DNA of 38,975 nt from an uncultured Muribaculaceae bacterium (GCA_948788915.1 CAQFOZ010000021.1:1-38975), one strand, 5' to 3'; shown: positions 25,676 through 34,304, counted from the first letter of the stretch. A program made the numbers and translations. The notes: generated by a model from the letters alone, not told the origin.

Positions 25676-26857
25676 CTAAGGTACATATACGGGATTTAAT
25701 AGTTCTTTCTTCAGTTTCCAGAGCATGGTGAATGGAAGAAGAATGAATATCAGATACGCGATATAATACATTTTCGAGTAGGCGATGTCTATTCCGTTAA
25801 GGGCCTGGTCGATATATATGAGGAAATTATAGCGTACCGGAACTATGTAGCTGAATATTGCTATTCCTCCGTACATGCTGTCTACAGGGAAGGAAAATGC
25901 CGCTATCGAGAACGAGAGTATACCTAAAAGGGCACATGCCGACAAGGACAGCCGGAGATTAGGCAATATGGATATAAAGAAAAGGGCGAATCCCTGACAT
26001 GCCAGAACAAACAGTATCTGGGAAAGAATGAGCCATCCCCACGAACCGTTCATCGGATAATGATTATATCTGAACAGCCATGAGGTCATAAATAAGGAGA
26101 TCGCTATCCAGATGATTGTCTGGGGCAGTAATTTCCCGAAAATCGCTTTTGTCACAGAGCCTCCAGCCATTCTCATAAGATGCGGAGATGTGTGGTATTT
26201 GATTTCTTGTCCGATGCTGAAGCAGGTGATAAGAATAATCATCAATTGCAATGTGCACGGCACAAACGAGTTTGCCAGATACACACCGTAGTTGAGCCAT
26301 GGATTGCCAATTCCTCTGGTCTGGATATTGACCGGCATCATCATTGGTGCAAGTTCCTCGGCATTGGCTCCCAGTGAATTTGCTATAGACATAAGTACAC
26401 CGGCCTTGGTATAGGTTGCGTTCAGTTTGAAGGATTTGAACAACATTGTTCCGGGCACGAAATATGTCATGTTCGTATAGAACGTTATCTCCGGATTCTT
26501 TCCTGAAAGGAGATCGGCCTGAAAATTCTCGGGAATAAGGAAAAAACCGTATATCTCACCTTGCTGCATCAGATGGCGGGCCTGTGTGAAACTATTTGCA
26601 TTGTGTGTGAAATCCACCAATTGCATGTTTCCCAGATTCTGGGTGATTTCACGCGAGAGTGATGTTCCGTCCCGGTCTATGATCGCCGCGGGCACTCGGG
26701 TTGGTAATCCTTTGTCGAACATCGATGTCAGGAAAAGAAACATGAAGAGGGGAATGAAAAAAATCCCGAACCAGTATATGGGTCGTCTGAAGAGCTGTAT
26801 GCAACTCCTCACGGCAATAGGCCAGATACCCTCCTTATTTCTTAAATCATAGCTCAT
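25676..26857 (-). CDS. ABC-2 type permease, efflux subunit 1
   Basis: A 393-residue membrane protein homologous in layout to the following gene product: N-terminal helix (YWFGIFFIPLFMFLFLTSMF), periplasmic domain with VPAAIIDRDGTSLSREITQNL, then about five helices. The C-terminal signature is looser (FSFPVDSMYGGIAIFSYIVPVRYNFLIYI). It starts 40 bases after the HlyD gene. It would form the inner-membrane channel of the TolC/HlyD export system with its neighbour. Substrate unknown. Confidence 0.88.
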   Translation of the reverse strand: MSYDLRNKEGIWPIAVRSCIQLFRRPIYWFGIFFIPLFMFLFLTSMFDKGLPTRVPAAIIDRDGTSLSREITQNLGNMQLVDFTHNANSFTQARHLMQQGEIYGFFLIPENFQADLLSGKNPEITFYTNMTYFVPGTMLFKSFKLNATYTKAGVLMSIANSLGANAEELAPMMMPVNIQTRGIGNPWLNYGVYLANSFVPCTLQLMIILITCFSIGQEIKYHTSPHLMRMAGGSVTKAIFGKLLPQTIIWIAISLFMTSWLFRYNHYPMNGSWGWLILSQILFVLACQGFALFFISILPNLRLSLSACALLGILSFSIAAFSFPVDSMYGGIAIFSYIVPVRYNFLIYIDQALNGIDIAYSKMYYIAYLIFILLPFTMLWKLKKELLNPVYVP

Positions 26858-26897
26858 TTCAATAATTTATAAAATGCTGGGCAATGTTAAATGGCTG

Positions 26898-27929
26898 TTA
26901 ATCCTGAATAAGAATTGCCGACATGCCCGGTCGGAAATTTTCGATAGGTTGTGCCGGACGGGCCTTTATCTGGAATGTGCGGGCATCAAAGTCACCGGTA
27001 GCTTTGGTTGCTTGCCAGTTGGCGTAGGTGCCAAGATCTTTGATATAAAAGACTTTCATATCCACGGTCTTGTCCAATGCAGGAATCTTTACTTTGATAT
27101 TGGAACCGAGTTTTATGTCTTTAAGTACTGTTTCACGGACATTGAAAACAGCCCAATGGTCGTCTTTCTGTAAAGTCATTACAGGAGCGCCTGTAGCAAT
27201 TAATTCACTTTCGTGAGGATAAACCACTACAATAACGCCATCATATGGAGCTGTCAGATATTGGTCCTCAAGAAGTGCATTCACTTCGTTGATGCTTCCT
27301 TTCGCAACATTTACCATTGCTTCTGCAGCCTGTTTGTCCTCGGATTGTGCCCCCGATTTGGCAAGTTCGTATTGACTCCTGGCTGCGGATTCGCCTGCTA
27401 CTGCAGCATCATAGGCAGCTTTTGCCTCATCGCGTTTCTGTTCGCTGACAACGCCTTTTTCATACAGGGACTGTAATCTGTCATAAGTTTTTTTGGTAAT
27501 GCCGGTTGCTGTTTTTGCCTGGGTCCATAGATCGCGAGCCGCATTTATTATCTGTGTGCGGGTGCCTGCGTCGACTTTGCGGTTTGCCGCCTGGGCGGCA
27601 TTTTCCATCGCCTGGGCCTGTTCCATCTTTGCGTCAACAAGGGTAGACACTATATGAACAAGAGTATCTCCCGCTTTCACATGTTGTCCCTCTTCGACAA
27701 ATATTTTATCTATACGTCCGGGCAACTTGCCTGACACTCTTATCTCTGTAGCCTCGCCTTGCCCCTGAATGGTATCCGGCCCAGGCTTGATGCAGATGAA
27801 TCCTATGATAGCCAATGCTACTATCAGACAGACTATTACCGCAATGGTTATCATTAACGCCTTGTCTTTCTTTGTTACGGCATCTGGCTCCTGGGCACCT
27901 GCCGGTAGGTTGTTCATATCGTCTGACAT
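26898..27929 (-). CDS. HlyD/EmrA-family periplasmic adaptor
   Basis: A 343-residue membrane-fusion protein that bridges the inner-membrane permeases and the TolC pore. It has a short cytoplasmic start, one membrane helix (about 24-47), a biotinyl-lipoyl-like half-motif (IRVSGKLPGRIDKIFVEEGQ, VKAGDTLVHI), a long alpha-hairpin rich in Ala, Gln and Lys (about 95-205), then the second lipoyl half (LTAPYDGVIVVVYPHESELI) and a beta-barrel domain. It lies 73 bases after tolC and 40 before the first permease gene, so it belongs to the same operon. Confidence 0.93.
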   Translation of the reverse strand: MSDDMNNLPAGAQEPDAVTKKDKALMITIAVIVCLIVALAIIGFICIKPGPDTIQGQGEATEIRVSGKLPGRIDKIFVEEGQHVKAGDTLVHIVSTLVDAKMEQAQAMENAAQAANRKVDAGTRTQIINAARDLWTQAKTATGITKKTYDRLQSLYEKGVVSEQKRDEAKAAYDAAVAGESAARSQYELAKSGAQSEDKQAAEAMVNVAKGSINEVNALLEDQYLTAPYDGVIVVVYPHESELIATGAPVMTLQKDDHWAVFNVRETVLKDIKLGSNIKVKIPALDKTVDMKVFYIKDLGTYANWQATKATGDFDARTFQIKARPAQPIENFRPGMSAILIQD

Positions 27930-28002
27930 AATATACAGCTTTATATTCTTTGTATGTGTTTTTTTTTGATAAATTAGCTAATAGTTATTTGGGCATCTCG
28001 CT

Positions 28003-29451
28003 TTAATAATTAAGTTTACCGATAACCTTGTCAAGATAGACTTCGCACAGATGGATCCCTATCTCGGCATCGATTTTTTCAGAATTTGCCTGTAGCCATG
28101 CGGTCTGTGCTGCTATGACATCATTGGTGGTCATGACTCCTTCCCGGAATCCCTCCTGGGCGGAGCGGAGATTCTCTTCGGCACTCTTCATGTTGGTCTC
28201 CGTCATGTTGAAGATTTTGAATGCTTCCTGAAAACTGAATTTGGCCTGTGTCACCTGAAGATCCACTTTCTCTTCAAGATCCTCGAGCATCATTCTCTGT
28301 GCGGTCGTCGCTGCTTTTGTGGCACGATAATGGTTATATTTCCCGCCCCAGTGCCATATCGGAACCGAAAGTGTGGCTCCTACGCTGAATCCGCCTCCGA
28401 AACGCTTGCGGAATCCGTCGTTAAGATTGGGATTGGAAAATTCGTAGGCTCCCACAATGGCAAGTTTTGGGAGCATTGTGCCAAGTGCAAGTTTTTCGCG
28501 TTGTTCAAGGACAGAAATACCCTGGCGTATTACCTCGAGATCTTGGCGCCTGCGATATACATCCTCCATATTGTAGACGGGATCAGGAATGTTTGTGAAA
28601 TTGCTGCTGAAATCTTCGTCAGCTACATGCATATCTGATTGCACCGGAAGTCCGCACACCTGGGCAAGGGCCATTCTGGCGAGTGTGAGGCCGTTCTCAA
28701 CCTTGGTCTTGGCAATCTTTGCTTCGTTTAGCTTTACATCTACCGTCAGCAGGTCTGAACGCGTGGCTACTCCTGCGTCAAGCATGGCCTGTACGCTGTA
28801 CCGGAGAGTATCCACCAGAGTGACAAAACTGTCTGCAAGTTTCTGTTTCGCTTTGAGAGAAACAACCATCCAGTATGCCTGATCGACTGCAAACACAACA
28901 TCCTGTACAACGGAATTGCGTGAGGCCAATGCCATTTTTTCCGCATATTTTGTAATTTCATTCAGAGCTTTTATCTGTCCCCCCATATACACGGGTTGGG
29001 TAAGGGTGAAAGCACCTGCAAAAACGTTATGGGTGTCAAAGCTCATGGCTTCTTTGGGAATGACAGCTACCTCCGTAGGAATATAACCGCCCGTGGCAGG
29101 ATCTTTTATAGGTGCTCCTGTCGGATCGGTCAATATATTGTATTTGAATGTCTGTGTAGAGGGGTCAAAGCTCATTGTCGGGAGTTTGGCATCCTCTCCC
29201 AAAAGATTTATGGTGCGTTGATTGTAGAAATATGTGCCGGTGAAGTCAATTCCTGGGAGATAAAGGGATTTGGTGGCTTTGCGTTCGTAGCCGGCACCGC
29301 GTATCCCCTCTTCTGCCATGCGTATGGTCTTATTATTGTGGATTGCCATATACCGGCAGGAATCAAGAGAATATGTCTGCGCGTTCACATGAGATAAAAC
29401 GGTGGCACAGAATAAAAGACCTCCCGTTAATATCAGTCTCTGTAAGGTCAT
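28003..29451 (-). CDS. TolC-family outer-membrane efflux protein
   Basis: A 482-residue outer-membrane channel that heads the export operon. It has a signal peptide (about 1-24, ending HVNAQ) and two internally repeated coiled-coil/strand units typical of outer-membrane efflux proteins (first near AIHNNKTIRMAEEGI and LTQPVYMGGQIKAL, second near VIRQGISVLEQREKLALG and VPIWHWGGKYNHYRATKAA). The C-terminal helical block (NLRSAQEGFREGVMTTNDVIAAQTAWLQA) is also characteristic. A divergent MATE transporter gene lies across a 220-base gap that holds a palindromic site. Confidence 0.94.
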   Translation of the reverse strand: MTLQRLILTGGLLFCATVLSHVNAQTYSLDSCRYMAIHNNKTIRMAEEGIRGAGYERKATKSLYLPGIDFTGTYFYNQRTINLLGEDAKLPTMSFDPSTQTFKYNILTDPTGAPIKDPATGGYIPTEVAVIPKEAMSFDTHNVFAGAFTLTQPVYMGGQIKALNEITKYAEKMALASRNSVVQDVVFAVDQAYWMVVSLKAKQKLADSFVTLVDTLRYSVQAMLDAGVATRSDLLTVDVKLNEAKIAKTKVENGLTLARMALAQVCGLPVQSDMHVADEDFSSNFTNIPDPVYNMEDVYRRRQDLEVIRQGISVLEQREKLALGTMLPKLAIVGAYEFSNPNLNDGFRKRFGGGFSVGATLSVPIWHWGGKYNHYRATKAATTAQRMMLEDLEEKVDLQVTQAKFSFQEAFKIFNMTETNMKSAEENLRSAQEGFREGVMTTNDVIAAQTAWLQANSEKIDAEIGIHLCEVYLDKVIGKLNY

Positions 29452-29503
29452 ATAATAATATAGATTAGATTATAGTTTTTACTTAAGTAAATGGAATTGG
29501 TAG

Positions 29504-29511
29504 CAAAACTA
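29504..29511 (-). promoter_or_regulatory. -7 element of the tolC operon
   Basis: On the minus strand this reads TAGTTTTG, matching TAnnTTTG, 53 nt upstream of the tolC start codon. No good -33 element was found. Confidence 0.45.
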
Positions 29512-29576
29512 AATTGCGAACATAATTCCTTTTCATATTAACTACAAAAATAATTATAAATTGTTTAATAAAAAAT

Positions 29577-29594
29577 TTAGGAAACGGTTTCTAA
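29577..29594. promoter_or_regulatory. imperfect AAACGGTTT palindrome between divergent promoters
   Basis: TTAGGAAACGGTTTCTAA is a variant of the 23508 palindrome with one inserted G. It lies between the -7 boxes of the tolC operon (29511) and the MATE gene (29641), where a shared regulator could act. Confidence 0.45.
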
Positions 29595-29640
29595 GTCTTT
29601 TTTTTAGGATCTCTTTACAGGAGTGTTTTTAAAAGAATAG

Positions 29641-29648
29641 TACCTTTG
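29641..29648 (+). promoter_or_regulatory. -7 element of the MATE gene
   Basis: TACCTTTG matches TAnnTTTG exactly, 41 nt before the chosen start codon. A weak TTTAC at 29614-29618 could be the -33 element at 22 nt spacing. Confidence 0.55.
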
Positions 29649-29688
29649 CACTATAAATTGTTTTTCCGAATTGTTTTATAACCCGCTT

Positions 29689-31050
29689 ATGTCTAAGATA
29701 TGTAAAGCATATGAGATGGAGTACCGCTCTCTGTTTCGTCTGGGTCTGCCGGTGCTTGTGACCCAGCTGGGGATAATAGTTGTGGGATTTGCCGACACAA
29801 TGATGGTAGGTTCATATGGAGTAAACGAACTTGCAGCGGCGGCTTTTGTTAATTCATTGTTTGTGATTCCAATTGTGATGCTGATTGGCTTTGCGTCGGG
29901 TCTGACCCCTCTCATCGGGGCTTTGTTCGGGCAGGGAAGTAATGTTGAGGCCGGACGTACTTTGCGTGCGGGTATGCAGATAAATATCGCTGTCTCTGTG
30001 GTTATGACTGCAGTTATGGGATGCCTGTATTTCTTTCTTGACCGGTTTGGACAGCCGGAAGAACTTCTCCCTCTGGCAAGAAGATATTATCTCATTGTTC
30101 TCTCTACGCTGATTCCGTTATCTGTATTCAACACATTTCAGCAGATGTGCAACGGCATTAACGATACCCGTATGCCTATGTGGATGATTCTTGGAGCAAA
30201 TGTGCTGAATATATTTGGTAACTGGCTGTTTATATTTGGTAATTTGGGAATGCCGGAACTTGGACTTGCCGGAGCTGGTATCAGTACGATGGTAGCGCGC
30301 TGGGCATCTATGATTGGTATTGTTTCCGTTTTTCTGAAATCAGGTAGATATTGTCCTTATTGGAGCGGTTTTCATGAAGTGGGCAGGATCCAGGAGATGA
30401 AAAAAATAAGACAGGAAGTGTGGACTACATCTTATCCTGTCATGATACAAAGTGGTATAGAATGTTCGTTATGGAGTTTCGGAGCTGTTGTAAGCGGTTG
30501 GTTCGGGAAAATACAGCTTGCTGCCTATCAGGTGGTCAATACAATGGCTCAGCTCGGATTCATGACATTCATAAGCTTTGGTACTGCTGTTTCCATCAGG
30601 GTGGCCAATTACATGGGAGTGGGAGATATCCGTGGTGCAAGAAGAATTACATCTGCCGGACTTCATTTGAATATAGTTCTTGCTACGATTGCGTCGACAA
30701 TATTCCTTTTTGCCGGAAAAATGATAATAGGATGCTTTACTCCAGATGGTGAGGTAGCGGCATCTGCTTTGTTACTCATAGCGCCGTTGGTAATATACCA
30801 GTATATGGATGCGATACAGCTTACATATTGCAACGCCATAAGGGGAACATCGGATGTGAAGCCGTTGCTGTTTATTTCACTGGTTTCCTATGTCGTTGTC
30901 GGTATACCGGTATTGCTGTGGTTCGCCAAAGGACTTGATCTCGGTAATATAGGGGTTTATTACAGCTTTGATGTCGCCCTGCTTGCCGCATCGCTCATAG
31001 CCACGCTTATTTTCTACCGCATAATGCGCCGTAATTCTCTCATGCTGTAG
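29689..31050 (+). CDS. MATE-family multidrug/Na+ antiporter
   Basis: A 12-helix inner-membrane transporter that expels drugs or metabolites in exchange for Na+ or H+. The product is about 453 residues from the ATG at 29689; an in-frame TTG at 29671 is less likely, and the ATG at 29716 (MEYRSLFRLGLP) is also possible. Family signatures are LGLPVLVTQLGIIVVGFADTMM at the start, VNELAAAAFVNS, NGINDTRMPMWMILGANVLNIFGNWLFIFG in the first bundle, and GFMTFISFGTAVSIRVANYMG plus CNAIRGTSDVKPLL in the second. It is divergent from the TolC export operon. Substrate unknown. Confidence 0.93.
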   Translation: MSKICKAYEMEYRSLFRLGLPVLVTQLGIIVVGFADTMMVGSYGVNELAAAAFVNSLFVIPIVMLIGFASGLTPLIGALFGQGSNVEAGRTLRAGMQINIAVSVVMTAVMGCLYFFLDRFGQPEELLPLARRYYLIVLSTLIPLSVFNTFQQMCNGINDTRMPMWMILGANVLNIFGNWLFIFGNLGMPELGLAGAGISTMVARWASMIGIVSVFLKSGRYCPYWSGFHEVGRIQEMKKIRQEVWTTSYPVMIQSGIECSLWSFGAVVSGWFGKIQLAAYQVVNTMAQLGFMTFISFGTAVSIRVANYMGVGDIRGARRITSAGLHLNIVLATIASTIFLFAGKMIIGCFTPDGEVAASALLLIAPLVIYQYMDAIQLTYCNAIRGTSDVKPLLFISLVSYVVVGIPVLLWFAKGLDLGNIGVYYSFDVALLAASLIATLIFYRIMRRNSLML

Positions 31051-31057
31051 TAACTCA

Positions 31058-31116
31058 TCCTATTACATTGGTCCTATTGGTCCTATAAGTCTTATTAGTC
31101 CTATAAATCCCATGTC
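31058..31116. repeat. degenerate 9-nt tandem repeat, copy downstream of MATE
   Basis: Units TCCTATTAC, a 5-base partial, TCCTATTGG, TCCTATAAG, TCTTATTAG, TCCTATAAA and TCCCATGTC run in register. The pattern is the same as the array at 31391-31462; the two flank the tRNA-Ser gene. Confidence 0.8.
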
Positions 31117-31146
31117 GGGCATTTTATTTCATCTGTCTCTTTAAAA

Positions 31147-31193
31147 TAGATGCGCGCTAATTACCGATGATTCGGATAATTAGCGCGCATCTA
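31147..31193. terminator. strong hairpin after tRNA-Ser and MATE
   Basis: A perfect 17-bp stem (31147-31163 with 31177-31193, core ATGCGCGCTAATTA) is topped by a further CCGA/TCGG pairing. On the minus strand it begins two bases after the tRNA and is followed by TTTT. It can also stop transcription from the convergent MATE gene. Confidence 0.9.
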
Positions 31194-31194
31194 G

Positions 31195-31281
31195 CGGAAG
31201 GGACGAGATTCGAACTCGTGGTAGGATTACTCCTACGTCAGTTTAGCAAACTGGTGGTTTCAGCCACTCACCCACCCTTCC
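31195..31281 (-). tRNA. tRNA-Ser (anticodon GCT)
   Basis: Read on the minus strand, the acceptor arms GGAAGGG and CCCTTCC pair fully with discriminator G. The anticodon loop is TTGCTAA with anticodon GCT, and the long variable arm (GTAGGAGTAATCCTAC) and the T loop (GTTCGAATC) mark a class II tRNA-Ser. The top anticodon-stem pair is a C-A mismatch. The CCA end is not encoded. Confidence 0.95.
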
Positions 31282-31390
31282 TGGATGTTTAAAATCCTGT
31301 TTACAGGATTTTGTGTTTACAAAGTTATATAAAATTACGTTATCTCCCAAATATTTTTTCGCCTTTATTAAAATAATTATTCAATATAAG

Positions 31391-31462
31391 TCCTATTAGC
31401 CCCATTAGCCCTATTGGTCTTATTAGTCTTATAAAACCAATAAGTCTAATAAAACCAATAAG
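31391..31462. repeat. degenerate 9-nt tandem repeat, 8 units
   Basis: TCCTATTAG, CCCCATTAG, CCCTATTGG, TCTTATTAG, TCTTATAAA, ACCAATAAG, TCTAATAAA and ACCAATAAG follow in register between the tRNA-Ser gene and the end of the acyltransferase gene. The last units are partly the reverse complement of the first type, so the array can also fold back. Confidence 0.8.
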
Positions 31463-31481
31463 ATTTTTCGGTGTTGTTATT

Positions 31482-32549
31482 TTAAATTTGCTTCAGATCT
31501 CTGCCATAGTTCAGGAAGCGGCGCCCGATAAGTCGCCAGGATGCGAACGCCAGGAGATATGTTGTCAGTATTGTGGTCCCTATGAATATCCAGGTGGGCA
31601 TAGAGGTGTTTAAACCAAAATAAACAAGCACCTGAATTATCGGAAAATGAAACAGATAAATATCGTACGATATGTTGTCACCTTTTGTCAGTTTCGCTCC
31701 CCACCTGCCAATCATCGAAAACCAGATGACAAGCGTCCCTGTCGCCCAAGGTTGCAGAAGAAGATAATAGCCGGGTAGAGATGGTCCGCATATTATCAAC
31801 AGTATATCAATTGCAAATATATACCATTTGTATTTGTAGAATAATGGCAACAGATAATTGATTAAGGCACCGATGTAGAAATACACTACTAAGGTTCCAA
31901 GCTGTTTGGCTATAAGCAGATACAGCCCGTTTCCGGAAGATTGTCCTGCCAATAAGAAAAGCTCGAAGCATATTGTGGCAACTATTATGATTGAGAGCAG
32001 TGTCAATAATGTCTTCGTTCTGTATTTTCTTAAAACCATATATATTAACGGAACAGAGAGATAACATGCCCACTCTCCTTTCATTGTCCAGAGTGACCCG
32101 TTGATTGCGTCGGTTACAAACTCCGTGCCTTGAAATACACCCGGGAGATCAGGATGAAGGAAATTTAGAAAAATAAGATTTGCTCCCAGATACTTGTATG
32201 ATTCTGCAGAGCTGAAATATCCGGTAAAAGACAGATCACTTACTGTCCATAACAAAGAAAAGCATATCAATACAATTAACAGATATGGTGGAAGTATGCG
32301 TAAAGCTCTTCTTTTGATATAATATCTCCAGGATTCTCTCTTCTGATGGGTTGGGAACATCAGAAACCCTGACAAGGTAAAGAAACCTCCCACCGGAAGA
32401 TCAAGATGGAAAGAAATTGGAATATTGAGTTGCGCCAGTTCACATGCATGGCCGAAAAGCACCCATAGACTCAAAACATAACGCACGACATTTATATTGT
32501 TGTCGTGAGTTATCTCATTGAATATTTTAATATGATGCGTATCGGACAT
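31482..32549 (-). CDS. Acyltransferase-3 family membrane protein (OafA-like)
   Basis: A 355-residue inner-membrane protein with about ten hydrophobic helices. These enzymes acetylate or otherwise acylate surface polysaccharides, lipids or antibiotics. The family motifs are visible: INVVRYVLSLWVLFGHACEL with the catalytic-type His in helix 1, GGFFTLSGFLMF, the cytoplasmic RRALRILPPYLL, and NGSLWTMKGEWACYLSVPL. The start codon abuts the yidD stop, so the gene is in the rnpA-yidD operon, an unusual partner for those housekeeping genes. Acceptor unknown. Confidence 0.88.
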   Translation of the reverse strand: MSDTHHIKIFNEITHDNNINVVRYVLSLWVLFGHACELAQLNIPISFHLDLPVGGFFTLSGFLMFPTHQKRESWRYYIKRRALRILPPYLLIVLICFSLLWTVSDLSFTGYFSSAESYKYLGANLIFLNFLHPDLPGVFQGTEFVTDAINGSLWTMKGEWACYLSVPLIYMVLRKYRTKTLLTLLSIIIVATICFELFLLAGQSSGNGLYLLIAKQLGTLVVYFYIGALINYLLPLFYKYKWYIFAIDILLIICGPSLPGYYLLLQPWATGTLVIWFSMIGRWGAKLTKGDNISYDIYLFHFPIIQVLVYFGLNTSMPTWIFIGTTILTTYLLAFASWRLIGRRFLNYGRDLKQI

Positions 32550-32761
32550 TACGGCACAGGATCATATCCGGAACCTCCCCACGGATGACAGCGTGCGATT
32601 CGTTTGAGAGTAAGCCACAATCCCTTGGCGGCTCCATGTTTTGTAAGCGCCTCAATGGCATATTGCGAGCATGTCGGTGTGTAGCGGCAGGATGCCGGAA
32701 AGTGGGGAGATATGGCTCCCTGATAAAACTTTACAAACAGTATTAAGATTTTTTTTATCAT
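32549..32761 (-). CDS. yidD: Membrane protein insertion efficiency factor YidD
   Basis: A 70-residue protein with the family core FYQGAISPHFPASCRYTPTCSQYAIEAL and the following GLWLTLKRIARCHPWGGSGYDPVP. YidD assists YidC-dependent insertion of inner-membrane proteins and is commonly encoded next to rnpA. It overlaps rnpA by 4 bases (ATGA) and touches the acyltransferase gene at its other end, so the three are co-transcribed. Confidence 0.96.
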   Translation of the reverse strand: MIKKILILFVKFYQGAISPHFPASCRYTPTCSQYAIEALTKHGAAKGLWLTLKRIARCHPWGGSGYDPVP

Positions 32762-33237
32762 TGCTCGTTCAGAGGTGTCTTGTCTGCATTGAAATAATCT
32801 TTAATCCTCTTTTCCATTTTTTGAAGCAGTCTTTGCATCTTTCGCTCTACAAGAGAATAATCTTCATTGTTCTGGCTGATGTATATGAACCCGAGCGATA
32901 AAGTCCCATCTGAATTGTATTTTGTTATTAATTCTTTAAGCGGCAACCTGTTAAGACGGTATGCCTCGCGTATGCGCCTACGCATCTTCACGCGGTCTAC
33001 CGCATGTCTTCTCTTCTTTTTGGGCACTGTGACCATCATCTGGAGGGGAGATATACCTTCCGGTATTCCGTTTCGGAAGGTGTTTTCAAGATTTTTCCTG
33101 TCCACTATGCGCCATACAAGCCGCAGAGGAAAATCGTAATAACCCTCTCCTTCACGAAAAAGGGGTTCGACAAGATTTTTGAGTCTTAACCTCTCTTCTT
33201 TGTGGAATCTCAGTTTATGTGTGCGTTGTTCCTCCAT
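32758..33237 (-). CDS. rnpA: Ribonuclease P protein component
   Basis: RnpA is the basic protein subunit that helps the RNase P RNA cut the 5' leader of pre-tRNAs. The 159-residue product is somewhat longer than typical (about 115-130). It shows the conserved basic block KMRRRIREAYRLNR, corresponding to RNRxKRxxRE, preceded by MMVTVPKKKRRHAVDRV, and the early hydrophobic/basic LRFHKEERL. It is followed by yidD with a 4-base overlap. The gene upstream is a polyprenyl diphosphate synthase, 83 bases away. Confidence 0.95.
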   Translation of the reverse strand: MEEQRTHKLRFHKEERLRLKNLVEPLFREGEGYYDFPLRLVWRIVDRKNLENTFRNGIPEGISPLQMMVTVPKKKRRHAVDRVKMRRRIREAYRLNRLPLKELITKYNSDGTLSLGFIYISQNNEDYSLVERKMQRLLQKMEKRIKDYFNADKTPLNEQ

Positions 33238-33320
33238 TAAGCCGGCGGCATAAGATAAATAATTTCAACAATGTTTATAGGTACGTGAATTATTCTTGCA
33301 AGACATTTTCCCCGGCAGGG

Positions 33321-34295
33321 TTATTTGTCGCGGGATATGATGAACTCAAAAATTTGCCTGAATGTCTCTTTGGCATCGCAGTCCGGGTATTGCGATATTA
33401 TTTCATCAGCTTCAATCTGCATTTTACGCATTACATCAAATGCATAATCTATACCTCCGTTTGATATTGCAAACTCGATTAATGTCGCTATTTGATCTTG
33501 ATCAAGGTTTCCGGATATTATCATATCTTTCATCAAGGAAGCCTCTTCTGGATCTGCATTATTCAAGGCATAAAGCAAAGGTAGTGTCACTTTACCCTCG
33601 CGCAGGTCGTTTCCGGTAGGTTTGCCGATCTGTGGATTTGGGAAATAGTCGAAGATATCGTCTTTTATCTGAAAACACAGACCAAGTAACTCGGCATATT
33701 TTACCATTTCAGAGAAATCTTCAGGCGATGCACCTGCTGCTTCGGCACCCATTTTGATACAGTTGACAAACAATGAAGCTGTTTTCTTGCTGATCATCAT
33801 GAAATAGCTTTGTTCGTCAAAATGATGTTCGCGGACATTGCATATCTGGTCGATCTCTCCAATCGACAGCTCTTTGCCGAGAGCGGAAAGGGAGGAGATT
33901 ATGTTGACAGATCCTGTCTTTATTCCGGCAGCCAGGGCGTTTGAAACGAAAAAATCTCCTACCAGCACGGCAATATGGTTTCCCCAAACAGAGTTAACGG
34001 TAGGCAGACCTCGCCTTAAATTTGTCTCGTCCACCACATCATCATGGATCAGGGATGCGTTGTGGAGCATTTCAAGAGCTGCGCCTGCATGGAGCACCTC
34101 ATTATTGACATTGCCGAACATTTGTGCGCTGAGGATCACCATCATGGGGCGTATCTGTTTCCCTTTTGCTTCCAAATATTCATTTACAATCCGATTCATC
34201 AACGCATTGGGTGTATGCAGGCTTTCGGCAATGATGCGGTTCATCTTTGCAAGCTCATCTCCCATGCGGGATTGTATTTTATCCAACTGTTTCAT
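33321..34295 (-). CDS. Polyprenyl diphosphate synthase (IspB/octaprenyl type)
   Basis: Builds long isoprenoid chains from IPP, probably for menaquinone side chains. The 324 residues from the ATG at 34295 (MKQLDKIQSRMGDELAKMN) contain both Asp-rich motifs: DDVVD at 85-89 within LHNASLIHDDVVDE and DDIFD at 212-216. The substrate region GKQIRPMMVILSA is also present. Small residues before the first motif (Ala80) suit a long-chain product. An in-frame ATG at 34343 lies upstream of the likely promoter and would precede the transcript start, so I reject it. It is divergent from pyrH. Confidence 0.93.
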   Translation of the reverse strand: MKQLDKIQSRMGDELAKMNRIIAESLHTPNALMNRIVNEYLEAKGKQIRPMMVILSAQMFGNVNNEVLHAGAALEMLHNASLIHDDVVDETNLRRGLPTVNSVWGNHIAVLVGDFFVSNALAAGIKTGSVNIISSLSALGKELSIGEIDQICNVREHHFDEQSYFMMISKKTASLFVNCIKMGAEAAGASPEDFSEMVKYAELLGLCFQIKDDIFDYFPNPQIGKPTGNDLREGKVTLPLLYALNNADPEEASLMKDMIISGNLDQDQIATLIEFAISNGGIDYAFDVMRKMQIEADEIISQYPDCDAKETFRQIFEFIISRDK

Positions 34296-34304
34296 TATAG
34301 GGTG

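Noticed and set aside
29671..29688. TTG start giving six more residues on the MATE transporter
   Set aside because: An ATG at 29689 is close by, and the extra residues (MFYNPL) resemble nothing in the family.
31195..31281. tRNA-Ser gene as integration site of a genomic island
   Set aside because: No integrase gene and no duplicated tRNA 3' end were seen on either side; the flanking repeats do not match the tRNA sequence.
31391..31462. CRISPR-like array of short repeats
   Set aside because: The units are 9 bases long, contiguous and degenerate, with no spacers and no cas genes nearby.
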